Shown here: positions 54,706-62,662 of the stretch, piece by piece
How positions within the stretch are numbered: the stretch's first letter is position 1
Layout of the letters: every line of letters starts with the position of its first letter
Assembly (NCBI RefSeq): GCF_027307225.1
Contig: NZ_DAHUXJ010000142.1
Coordinates: 1 to 64,000 of the forward strand
Reading direction: 5' to 3'
DNA from: Bradyrhizobium sp.
GTDB taxonomy: Bacteria; Pseudomonadota; Alphaproteobacteria; Rhizobiales; Xanthobacteraceae
Length of the DNA: 64,000 nucleotides
Program-made: the position numbers and the translations under genes
The notes under the pieces: model-generated
The model's input: the letters and a program-made list of their open reading frames with translations, nothing else
Database searches by the model: none
What the model was told of the DNA's origin: nothing

Positions 54706-55587
54706 TTATTTCTGACATTTCGGACACCAGAAGGTCGAGCGGCCGTTCTGGCTGAACCGGCGGACAATTCCGCCGCAGCCTTTGGTCTGGCACTTCTCGC
54801 CCTCGCGGTCGTAGACCTGAAACGAGTGCTGGAAGTAACCGAGTTCACCCGACGTCCGCCGGTGGTCCCGCAGCGATGAGCCGCCGGCCTTGATGGCCTG
54901 ATTGAGCACGGCGTGGATCGCCTCCACCAGACGCCGCGCGTGATCGGTCGTCTCACCCTTCCTTGTGGCCAGCGTCGCCGCCAGTCGCCGCGGCGACAGA
55001 TGCGCTCGAAACAGCGCCTCACAGACATAGATGTTGCCAAGCCCAGCGACGACGCGCTGATCGAGCAGCGCCGCCTTCAGGCCGGTTTTCTTGTTGGCGC
55101 ATGCGCGCGCCAGCATGTCGGCATCGAACTCATTGCCGAGCGGCTCCGGACCCAGCCCTTCTAGCAGCGGCTCGTCGTCGATCGCCTTCCGCGCGATCAC
55201 CTTCATGTAACCGAACCGGCGCGGATCGTTGAAGATGATCGCTGCCCCTGACGACATATAAAATACCACATGATCGTGGGCGCGATCCGCAGCTCGGGGA
55301 TGGTGAAACTGACCCGGCGCGTGTCCGTTGTCGTCGTTGACGACGCGAAATGACCCGGACATCCCGAGATGCATCAAGAGCACGTCGCCGGAGGCGAGAT
55401 CGGCCATCAGATATTTGGCCCGCCGGCCAAGCCCGGTCACGGTTTGACCCTCCAGCCGAGCGACAAAATCTTTTTGAAAGGGAAAGCGCAGGTCCTTGCG
55501 GCGGACTTCGGCCTTTTTGATCCGCGCGCCTTCCATGGCCGGCTGCAGGCCTCGGCGAACGGTCTCGACTTCAGGCAATTCGGGCAT
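54706..55587 (-). CDS. mutM: Formamidopyrimidine-DNA glycosylase
   Basis: A 293-aa Fpg enzyme that excises 8-oxoguanine. The catalytic N-terminal proline and Glu are present once the initiator Met is removed (MPELPEVETVRRGL). The C-terminal zinc finger has CQTKGCGG and FWCPKCQK, and the H2TH region includes LLDQRVVAGLGNIYVCEAL. The start is fixed at the ATG at 55587 because the catalytic proline must be residue 2; an ATG four codons upstream would destroy it. Divergent from ubiE. Confidence 0.96.
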   Translation of the reverse strand: MPELPEVETVRRGLQPAMEGARIKKAEVRRKDLRFPFQKDFVARLEGQTVTGLGRRAKYLMADLASGDVLLMHLGMSGSFRVVNDDNGHAPGQFHHPRAADRAHDHVVFYMSSGAAIIFNDPRRFGYMKVIARKAIDDEPLLEGLGPEPLGNEFDADMLARACANKKTGLKAALLDQRVVAGLGNIYVCEALFRAHLSPRRLAATLATRKGETTDHARRLVEAIHAVLNQAIKAGGSSLRDHRRTSGELGYFQHSFQVYDREGEKCQTKGCGGIVRRFSQNGRSTFWCPKCQK

Positions 55588-55667
55588 CGGTGCATTCACC
55601 TTGAAAGTCTAACGTGATAGCGCCATTGGAACTGCCGCGCTATGGTCCGGATAGGAGAGACGAGTAG

Positions 55668-56429
55668 ATGAACCAACCGGACGAAACCACGCATTTCGGC
55701 TTCAGGGACGTCCCCCTGGGCGACAAGCAGACGCTGGTCAACGACGTCTTTCACAGCGTAGCGCGGCGCTACGACCTGATGAACGATCTGATGTCGGGCG
55801 GCCTGCATCGCGTCTGGAAAGACCTGATGATCAACGCGCTCAATCCGCCGCGCGGCGATACGCCGTTTGCGCTGCTCGACGTCGCCGGCGGCACCGGCGA
55901 TATCGCTTTCCGCGCGGCGAGCGCCGCGGGTCAGGGCTTCAAGGCGACCGTGTGCGATATCAATGCCGACATGTTGAATGTGGGGCGCGCACGCGCCGCC
56001 ACGCGGCACCTCGATGACCGCGTCTCGTTCGTCGAGGGCAATGCCGAGGAGTTGGCTTTTGCGGACCGCGCATTCGACGCCTACACCGTTGCGTTTGGTA
56101 TCCGCAATGTGCCGCGGATCGATCGCGCGCTTGCCGAGGCCTACCGCGTGTTGCGTCCGGGCAGCCGTTTCCTGTGCCTTGAATTCTCGACGGTCGACGT
56201 GCCCGGTCTGGATCGCATCTACGATCTGTTTTCGTTCAAGGTGATCCCCCCGCTCGGCCGCGCCGTGACCGGCGACGCCGACTCCTACCAATATCTCGTG
56301 GAATCGATCCGCAAATTTCCAAAGCCCGGCACGTTCGCCGAGATGATCGGCCAGGCCGGCTTTTCGCGCGTGACCTGGCAGAGTTTCTCGGGCGGAATCG
56401 TGGCATTGCATTCGGGCTGGCGTCTGTGA
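55668..56429 (+). CDS. ubiE: Ubiquinone/menaquinone biosynthesis C-methyltransferase
   Basis: A 253-aa SAM-dependent enzyme. The SAM motif is LLDVAGGTGDIAFRAA, with VCDINADML and VSFVEGNAEELAF, then the family motifs YTVAFGIRNVPRID and VLRPGSRFLCLEFS, SVA-RYDLMNDLMSGGLHR at the N-terminus. It methylates C2 of the ubiquinone ring. It overlaps ubiB by 4 bases (GTGA), the usual pairing in alphaproteobacteria. Confidence 0.96.
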   Translation: MNQPDETTHFGFRDVPLGDKQTLVNDVFHSVARRYDLMNDLMSGGLHRVWKDLMINALNPPRGDTPFALLDVAGGTGDIAFRAASAAGQGFKATVCDINADMLNVGRARAATRHLDDRVSFVEGNAEELAFADRAFDAYTVAFGIRNVPRIDRALAEAYRVLRPGSRFLCLEFSTVDVPGLDRIYDLFSFKVIPPLGRAVTGDADSYQYLVESIRKFPKPGTFAEMIGQAGFSRVTWQSFSGGIVALHSGWRL

Positions 56430-58000
56430 TTTCGGCAACGATGCACATTGCGCGGATCGTCCGCGCCGCGTTCGTGTTTGCTCGTGAGGGTGTTTTCGGC
56501 ACCGTCGATCCTTCGCTGGTGCCGCCGCCCGGACAGCTGGCGCTGAAATTCGCGCGGATGTTCGAGCGCACCGGCGCCAAGTCGGGACCGAGGCTGTCGC
56601 GCGCGCTGACCCGTCTCGGGCCGGCCTATCTCAAGCTGGGACAATTTCTTGCCACGCGGCCGGACGTCGTTGGCGTCGTACTGGCGCGCGATCTCGAAAG
56701 CCTGCAGGACCGCCTGCCGCCGTTCCCACAGGAAGAAGCGGAGACGGTGATCGCAACCTCGTTCGAGCGCTCTATTGCACAGGCATTTGCGAGCCTCGGT
56801 CCGGCGGTCGCCGCCGCTTCGATCGCCCAGGTGCATCGCGGCGAAGTCGCCTATGACGGCGTTCGCCGCGCGGTCGCGGTGAAGGTGCTGCGGCCCGATG
56901 TGGCTTCGCGTTTCCGGCGCGATCTAACCGATTTCTTCTTTGTCGCACGCCAGGCCGAAATCTATTCGGCGGAGGCGCGGCGGCTGCGGCTGGTCGAAAT
57001 CATCAACACCATGTCGCGCTCGGTCGCGATGGAGATGGACCTGCGCCTAGAGGCGGCGGCGATGTCGGAGATGGCGGAGAATACCCGCGACGATGCCGAC
57101 TTTCGCGTGCCCACCGTCGACTGGGATCGCACCACCCATAACGTCCTGACCATGGAGTGGATCGACGGCGTTGCGCTGTCCGACCACGCCCGCCTCGCGC
57201 AATCCGATATCGACCTGCCGGATCTCGGGCGCAAGGTGATCCAGAGTTTTCTGCGCCACGCGTTGCGTGACGGCTTTTTCCACGCCGACATGCATCCCGG
57301 CAATCTGTTCCTCGACAAGGAAGGTCGGCTGGTCGCAGTCGACTTCGGCATCATGGGCCGGCTCGGTCCGAAGGAGCGGCGCTTCCTCGCCGAAATTCTG
57401 CTTGGCTTCATCATCCGCGACTATCGGCGTGTCGCCGAGGTGCATTTCGAAGCGGGCTACGTGCCGTCGCATCATTCGGTCGACAACTTCGCGCAAGCGA
57501 TCCGCGCCATCGGCGAGCCGATCCACAACCGCACGGCCGAAGAAATTTCCATGGCGAAGCTGTTGACCCTGCTGCTCGAGGTCACCGGCCTGTTCGACAT
57601 GCGCACCCGACCCGAACTGATCCTGCTGCAAAAAACCATGGTGGTGGTGGAAGGTGTCGCGCGCAGCTTCGACCCCAGGCTCGATATCTGGAAGGTCGCC
57701 GACCCCGTGGTTCGCGAATGGATCGAACGCAATCTCGGCCCGATCGGCCGCATCCAGGGCGCGATGGCGGGCGCGGGCGAACTCGGACGCGTGGTCGCGA
57801 GCCTGCCGTCGCTCGCGACGAGAGCGGTGAGCGTAATCGAACAGTTGGAGACTATGACGCGCGAGGGGTTGACGCTGTCAGAGGAGACCATTGCGGCGAT
57901 GGGGCGGACCGAGGGCCGCAAAAGCCGCTGGCGGGCGATCGCGCTCTGGGTCATCGCGCTGACCTTCATCGGCATCCTGTTCGCCATCCGCCAGATGTGA
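56426..58000 (+). CDS. ubiB: UbiB-family atypical kinase (ubiquinone biosynthesis)
   Basis: A 524-aa ABC1/ADCK-fold protein. The KxGQ motif is LKLGQFLATRPDVVG, the Ala-rich loop AAASIAQVHRGEV replaces the kinase P-loop, with VAVKVLRPD and EMDLRLEAAAMSEMA; catalytic-like HADMHPGNL and AVDFGIMGRLG. Two C-terminal transmembrane helices anchor it (WRAIALWVIALTFIGILFAI). GTG start at 56426 overlaps ubiE. The stop is directly followed by the coaBC promoter/operator. Confidence 0.95.
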   Translation: MISATMHIARIVRAAFVFAREGVFGTVDPSLVPPPGQLALKFARMFERTGAKSGPRLSRALTRLGPAYLKLGQFLATRPDVVGVVLARDLESLQDRLPPFPQEEAETVIATSFERSIAQAFASLGPAVAAASIAQVHRGEVAYDGVRRAVAVKVLRPDVASRFRRDLTDFFFVARQAEIYSAEARRLRLVEIINTMSRSVAMEMDLRLEAAAMSEMAENTRDDADFRVPTVDWDRTTHNVLTMEWIDGVALSDHARLAQSDIDLPDLGRKVIQSFLRHALRDGFFHADMHPGNLFLDKEGRLVAVDFGIMGRLGPKERRFLAEILLGFIIRDYRRVAEVHFEAGYVPSHHSVDNFAQAIRAIGEPIHNRTAEEISMAKLLTLLLEVTGLFDMRTRPELILLQKTMVVVEGVARSFDPRLDIWKVADPVVREWIERNLGPIGRIQGAMAGAGELGRVVASLPSLATRAVSVIEQLETMTREGLTLSEETIAAMGRTEGRKSRWRAIALWVIALTFIGILFAIRQM

Positions 58001-58029
58001 TTGCATTGCAGTCGTATATCTGATAGCAT
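58001..58029 (+). promoter_or_regulatory. Candidate coaBC promoter
   Basis: TTGCAT (58001-58006) and TAGCAT (58024-58029) spaced by 17 nt, directly behind the ubiB stop codon. The -10 lies within the palindromic operator at 58021-58037. The coaBC ATG is at 58060, about 24 nt after the expected start of transcription. The -10 is a four-of-six match, so moderate support. Confidence 0.5.
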
Positions 58030-58037
58030 TGCTATCA
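58021..58037. promoter_or_regulatory. Perfect 7-3-7 palindrome (candidate RHH operator)
   Basis: TGATAGC-ATT-GCTATCA: two 7-bp arms with a 3-bp spacer, overlapping the candidate -10 box of coaBC. Its size and shape suit a ribbon-helix-helix dimer or tetramer, and coaBC itself encodes an RHH domain at its N-terminus. FitA/VapB antitoxins bind such inverted repeats in their own promoters, so autoregulation is a natural hypothesis. Confidence 0.65.
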
Positions 58038-58059
58038 AATCTCCTCGTTGGAGGCAGCA

Positions 58060-59496
58060 ATGGCCAGCCTGACCATCCGGAAACTGGACGACGCGATCCG
58101 CGATGCCCTACGGCTGAGGGCGGCGCGCAGCGGCCGTTCTGTGGAGGATGAGGTTCGGGTCATCCTGCGTGAGGCCGCCGAGGGGAGCCCTTCCGCGGTG
58201 TCGGCAACCGCATTACGCACCCTGCCAGGCCTCGCCGCACCCTCGTCCCGCCGCGACGTTGGTCTCGCGCGCGTCACCCTGATCATCGGCGGCGGCATTG
58301 CCGCCTACAAGGCGCTCGATCTGATCCGGCGGCTGAAAGAGCGGCAAATCGACGTTCGCTGCGTCCTAACCAAGGCTGCGCAGCATTTCGTCACGCCGCT
58401 GGCCGCAAGCGCGCTGTCGCACGAGCGCTGCTACACGGACCTGTTCGATCCTGGCAGCGAGTTCGATGCCGGCCACATCCGCTTAGCGCGCAACGGCGAC
58501 CTGATCGTGGTGGCGCCGGCCACCGCCGACCTGATGGCCAAGATGGCGCACGGCACGGCCGATGATCTTGCCAGCGCCATCCTGCTGGCCGCGGGCGTGC
58601 CGATCCTGCTGGCGCCGGCGATGAATCCGCTGATGTGGAACAACGCCGCGACGAAGCGCAATGTCGCAACGCTGCAACGCGACGGCATCGTCATGATCGG
58701 ACCCAATGCCGGCGAAATGGCCGAAGCGGGCGAAGCCGGTATGGGGCGAATGGCGGAGCCGTTGGAAATCGCCCAGGCAGCAGAACGCCTGTTGCGCCCG
58801 CCGCGGCCCGAACCACTCGCCGGCAAGCGCATGCTGATCACTGCCGGCCCGACCCATGAGCCGATCGACCCGGTGCGCTACATCGCCAATCGCTCGTCGG
58901 GCAAGCAGGGCTTTGCAATCGCGGCCGCCGCGCACGCCGCCGGCGCCGACGTCACCTTGATCTCCGGTCCGGTCGAACTCGGCGATCCCGCCGGTGTGCG
59001 AACGATCCACGTGGAATCGGCGCGCGACATGCTGCGTCACGTCGAAGCCACGCTTCCCGTCGATATCGCCATTTTCGCCGCAGCGGTTGCTGACTGGCGC
59101 GTCGCCCATGAGGGAGAGCAAAAATTGAAAAAGACGGCCACCGGCATGCCGCCGCTCCAGCTCGTCGAAAATCCGGATATTCTGGCGACGATTTCCCACC
59201 GCAAGGAAGGGCGGCCGCCGCTGGTGATCGGATTTGCCGCCGAGACCGAACATCTGATCGATAACGCTAGGACAAAACTTGCCCGCAAGGGCTGCGACTG
59301 GATCGTCGCCAACGACGTCTCGCCTTCGACCGGGGTGATGGGCGGCGACCGCAATACCGTTCACCTGCTGATCCGCCATGGCGGCAACATCGACGTCGAT
59401 TCCTGGCCCGTGATGACCAAGGAAGAGGTCGCCACTGAGCTGATCGCGCACGTCGCCAAAGCCGTTGTCACCGAAGCTTTGGGCCAACCATCATGA
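58060..59496 (+). CDS. coaBC: CoaBC with N-terminal ribbon-helix-helix (FitA-like) domain
   Basis: A 478-aa bifunctional enzyme of coenzyme A synthesis. Residues 1-42 (MASLTIRKLDDAIRDALRLR...SVEDEVRVILREAAEG) form a FitA-type RHH antitoxin DNA-binding domain. A 28-residue linker follows, then the CoaC decarboxylase from about 71 (IIGGGIAAYKALDLIRR, FDAGHIRLARNGD, APAMNPLMW) and the CoaB synthetase (LITAGPTHEPIDPVRYIAN, AAVADWRV, LVENPDIL). The ATG at 58060 has TTGGAGG upstream, so the RHH part is translated. It overlaps dut by 4 bases. Usual CoaBC is about 400 aa. Confidence 0.93.
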   Translation: MASLTIRKLDDAIRDALRLRAARSGRSVEDEVRVILREAAEGSPSAVSATALRTLPGLAAPSSRRDVGLARVTLIIGGGIAAYKALDLIRRLKERQIDVRCVLTKAAQHFVTPLAASALSHERCYTDLFDPGSEFDAGHIRLARNGDLIVVAPATADLMAKMAHGTADDLASAILLAAGVPILLAPAMNPLMWNNAATKRNVATLQRDGIVMIGPNAGEMAEAGEAGMGRMAEPLEIAQAAERLLRPPRPEPLAGKRMLITAGPTHEPIDPVRYIANRSSGKQGFAIAAAAHAAGADVTLISGPVELGDPAGVRTIHVESARDMLRHVEATLPVDIAIFAAAVADWRVAHEGEQKLKKTATGMPPLQLVENPDILATISHRKEGRPPLVIGFAAETEHLIDNARTKLARKGCDWIVANDVSPSTGVMGGDRNTVHLLIRHGGNIDVDSWPVMTKEEVATELIAHVAKAVVTEALGQPS

Positions 59497-59951
59497 GCAG
59501 TTCCGTCAAAGTCGAAGTCCTGCAACTGCCGAACGGCAAAGGCCTGAGCCTGCCGGCCTATCAGAGTGCCCTGGCGGCGGGCCTTGACCTGCTCGCCGCG
59601 ATTCCCGAAGACGCGCCTGTTATCCTGGCGCCGGGAAAATATGCGCTTGTTCCCACCGGACTTTCGATCGCGCTTCCTCCCGGCTACGAGGCGCAGGTGC
59701 GGCCGCGCTCAGGGCTGGCGGCGAGGCATGGCGTCACCGTGCTGAACGCGCCGGGTACGGTCGATGCGGATTACCGCGGCGAGATCAGCGTGCCCCTGAT
59801 CAACCACGGCGACGTGCCGTTTACGGTCCGGCGCGGCGAACGCATCGCGCAGATGGTGATCGCGCCGGTGGTCCAGGCCGAGTTCGTCCCTGTCGTCAAG
59901 TTATCCACCACCGCGCGTGGCAGCGGCGGCTTCGGCTCGACCGGGCGCTAA
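59493..59951 (+). CDS. dut: dUTP diphosphatase
   Basis: A 152-aa trimeric dUTPase that removes dUTP and supplies dUMP. The five family motifs appear in order: SAAGLDLLA-type (ALAAGLDLLAAI), PTGLSIALPPGYEAQVRPRSGLAARHGV, LNAPGTVDADYRGEI, RRGERIAQMVI and the C-terminal ARGSGGFGSTGR that closes the active site. ATG overlaps the coaBC stop, so both are made from one mRNA. Confidence 0.97.
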   Translation: MSSSVKVEVLQLPNGKGLSLPAYQSALAAGLDLLAAIPEDAPVILAPGKYALVPTGLSIALPPGYEAQVRPRSGLAARHGVTVLNAPGTVDADYRGEISVPLINHGDVPFTVRRGERIAQMVIAPVVQAEFVPVVKLSTTARGSGGFGSTGR

Positions 59952-60142
59952 TCCGTAAAAGTCCGGCGGCATTTTCCTAAAAGAAGCGCTCCGGTACTGA
60001 CCTAATCCTCGATTTTTTGCTGACACGATTCGCGTTCACGAAATGGACTCTTACCCGCCCGGTCCCCTTGGCGATATTGTCGCTTGATTCGCGCACGGCG
60101 GGGGATTTCGCCGGGCTTGATGTCGTGCGGATTGGGGTATTC

Positions 60143-62662
60143 ATGTCGGGCGTAGTCGCGGCGATGCGCCGGGCCTTGCTGTCGTGCACCTTTCTCGCAC
60201 ACGGCGGACGGGCAGCCTTGGGAATGATCGCAGGTGTCACCGGACTGGGCGTGGCCCAGCCGGCGCACGCGGTCGAGCTGCCTTTTGTACACCTTATCAC
60301 CAATGTCATCGGCATCAGCCATCAGGAATTCGCCGCGCTGACGGCGGGGTTGTCGTTGCTCGGCTTTTCGGTCGTCTCCGCCATCCTCTTGATGCGAACG
60401 CGGCTGCGCGCGGCACGTACCGAGACGGGACTGCGCGGCGAAATCCAGGGCCTGCAAGGCGAGGCCGACCGCTACCGCGCGCTGCTGTTCGCCGAGCCGC
60501 AAATCCTGATTGCCTGGCCTGCGGGTGAAGATCGGCCGCAAATCAGCGGCGACCTCTCGGCTCTGGCCGGACAGGAGCAGCCGCAGCGCGTCCTGGCATT
60601 CGGGACCTGGCTCGCACCGGGTCCGGCGCGGCAAATGGACCGCGCGATCGACACCTTGCGCGAAACCGGCGAGGGATTTCTGCTCAACCTGACCACGTCG
60701 AAAGGCACGCCCATCGAAGCGCTGGGCCGCGCCATCGGCGGCCAGGCCGTGGTGCGGATCCGCGAGTTGTCCGGCGTGCGGCGGGAACTCGCTGAAACGA
60801 ATCTGCGGCACCGGACGCTGTTGCAGGAAACCGAAATGTTGCGCGGCTTCGCGCAAGTCGCACCCTGGCCAATCTGGGCCAAACGCCCGGACGGCGGTCT
60901 CCAGTATGCCAACGACGCCTACGCCAGGGCGGCAGACGCAGCCAACAGCGCCGACGCGATCGAACGCAAACTGGAACTGCTCGACAGCGGCAGTCGCGCC
61001 GACATGGAGCGCGCGCTGAACGAGACCGCCGCATTCACCGCGCGGCTGCCGATCGTGGTTGGCGGCGCGCGCCGCTTTTACGACGTGCAGGCGCTCAATG
61101 TCGGGGGCGGTAGCGTCGGTATGGCGATCGATGCCTCGGAAGCCAACGCGCTGAACGATGCATTGGCGCGGATGATGGATGGCCACCGCCGCACGCTCGA
61201 TCAATTGTCGTCGGGCGTCGCCGTCTTCGACGGGCGAAGGCGGCTTGCCTTCTATAACGACTCCTATCGCCGTCTGTGGGATCTCGACCGCGCCTTCCTC
61301 GACAGCAACCCGGACGATTCAAGCGTGCTCGACCGGCTTCGCGCCGCGCGCAAGCTGCCGGAGCAGCCGGATTTCCGGGCGTGGAAAGCCAGGTTGCATG
61401 AGGCCTACCGCGCCGTCGAGGCGGAAAAAGACACCTGGTATCTGCCCGACGGCCGTGCGCTAAGCGTCGTCACCACGCCCAATCCGGAGGGCGGCGTCAC
61501 CTATCTGTTCGACGATGTCACCGAAAGCCTCGACCTCGCGCGGCGCTTCGACGGCCTGATCCGCGTTCAGCGTGAAACGCTGGACAGTCTCACTGAGGCG
61601 GTCGCGGTATTCGGCTCTAACGGCCGTGCGCAACTGTTCAATCCAGCTTTCGCCAGCATGTGGACGCTCTCGCCGGAGGCGCTCGGCGAACAGCCGCACA
61701 TCAATACCGTCGAGACCTGGTGCAAGCCGCTGTTCGACGACGCGGCAACCTGGCGCATCATCCGCGAGGCGGTGACGCGGATCGGCAATCGCGTCGCGGT
61801 GCCGCTCAAGCTCGAGCGCAAGGACGGCAGCGTGCTCGACTGCATGACGATGCCGCTACCCGACGGCGCCACCATGCTGACGTTCCAGGACATCACCGAC
61901 ACCGAAAATGTCGAGCGCGCCTTGCGCGAGCGCAATGAGGCGCTGGAGACCGCCGACCAGATGAAGGTGGATTTCGTCCACCACGTCTCCTACGAACTGC
62001 GCTCGCCGCTGACCACGATCATCGGATTTGCGCATCTGTTGAACGACCCGACCACCGGTCCGCTGATGCCCAAGCAGGCCGAATACCTCAACTACATCAC
62101 CGCTTCGACCAATTCGCTGTTCGCGTTGATCAACAACATTCTCGATCTCGCCAGCATCGATGCCGGAGCGATGACGCTCGAGATCGGCCCGGTCGATATC
62201 CGCAAAGCCATCGACAACGCGGCAGAGGGCATTCAGGACCGGTTGGCCCACAACCATATCGACCTCAAGACCGAGGTTGCTTCGAACATCGGAAGCTTTG
62301 TCGCCGATGGCGGGCGCGTGGTGCAGGTACTCTATAACCTGCTCGCCAATGCCGTCGGCTTTTCGCCACAGGATTCTGCGATTACGCTGAGCGCCAGACG
62401 CACCGACCACCACGTCACTTTTGCGGTGACAGATCACGGCCCGGGGATTCCGTCAGAGGTGAAAGACAAGGTGTTCGATTGGTTCGAGAGCCACTCCAAT
62501 GGATCGCGGCATCGCGGCGCGGGGCTCGGCCTGCCGCTGGTGAAATCCTTTGTCGAATTGCACGGAGGCCGCGTGCGCGTCGATTCGGTGATCGGCAAGG
62601 GAACGACCGTGACCTGCGATTTCCCGATCGACCAGGCGGCGCATCGCAACGCCGCTGAATGA
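60143..62662 (+). CDS. divL: DivL-like tyrosine pseudokinase, PAS domains
   Basis: An 839-aa membrane-linked histidine-kinase-fold protein. It has a signal-like segment and a transmembrane helix (LTAGLSLLGFSVVSAILLMR), several PAS-like domains (about 150-580: AVFDGRRRLAFYNDSYRRLW, AVFGSNGRAQLFNPAF), and a dimerisation helix with VDFVHHVSYELRSPLTTI. Tyr617 replaces the phospho-histidine. HATPase motifs remain (DHGPGIP, GAGLGLPLV). This is the hallmark of Caulobacter DivL, which regulates CckA-CtrA cell-cycle signalling. ATG at 60143 preferred to the TTG that opens the frame. Confidence 0.9.
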   Translation: MSGVVAAMRRALLSCTFLAHGGRAALGMIAGVTGLGVAQPAHAVELPFVHLITNVIGISHQEFAALTAGLSLLGFSVVSAILLMRTRLRAARTETGLRGEIQGLQGEADRYRALLFAEPQILIAWPAGEDRPQISGDLSALAGQEQPQRVLAFGTWLAPGPARQMDRAIDTLRETGEGFLLNLTTSKGTPIEALGRAIGGQAVVRIRELSGVRRELAETNLRHRTLLQETEMLRGFAQVAPWPIWAKRPDGGLQYANDAYARAADAANSADAIERKLELLDSGSRADMERALNETAAFTARLPIVVGGARRFYDVQALNVGGGSVGMAIDASEANALNDALARMMDGHRRTLDQLSSGVAVFDGRRRLAFYNDSYRRLWDLDRAFLDSNPDDSSVLDRLRAARKLPEQPDFRAWKARLHEAYRAVEAEKDTWYLPDGRALSVVTTPNPEGGVTYLFDDVTESLDLARRFDGLIRVQRETLDSLTEAVAVFGSNGRAQLFNPAFASMWTLSPEALGEQPHINTVETWCKPLFDDAATWRIIREAVTRIGNRVAVPLKLERKDGSVLDCMTMPLPDGATMLTFQDITDTENVERALRERNEALETADQMKVDFVHHVSYELRSPLTTIIGFAHLLNDPTTGPLMPKQAEYLNYITASTNSLFALINNILDLASIDAGAMTLEIGPVDIRKAIDNAAEGIQDRLAHNHIDLKTEVASNIGSFVADGGRVVQVLYNLLANAVGFSPQDSAITLSARRTDHHVTFAVTDHGPGIPSEVKDKVFDWFESHSNGSRHRGAGLGLPLVKSFVELHGGRVRVDSVIGKGTTVTCDFPIDQAAHRNAAE

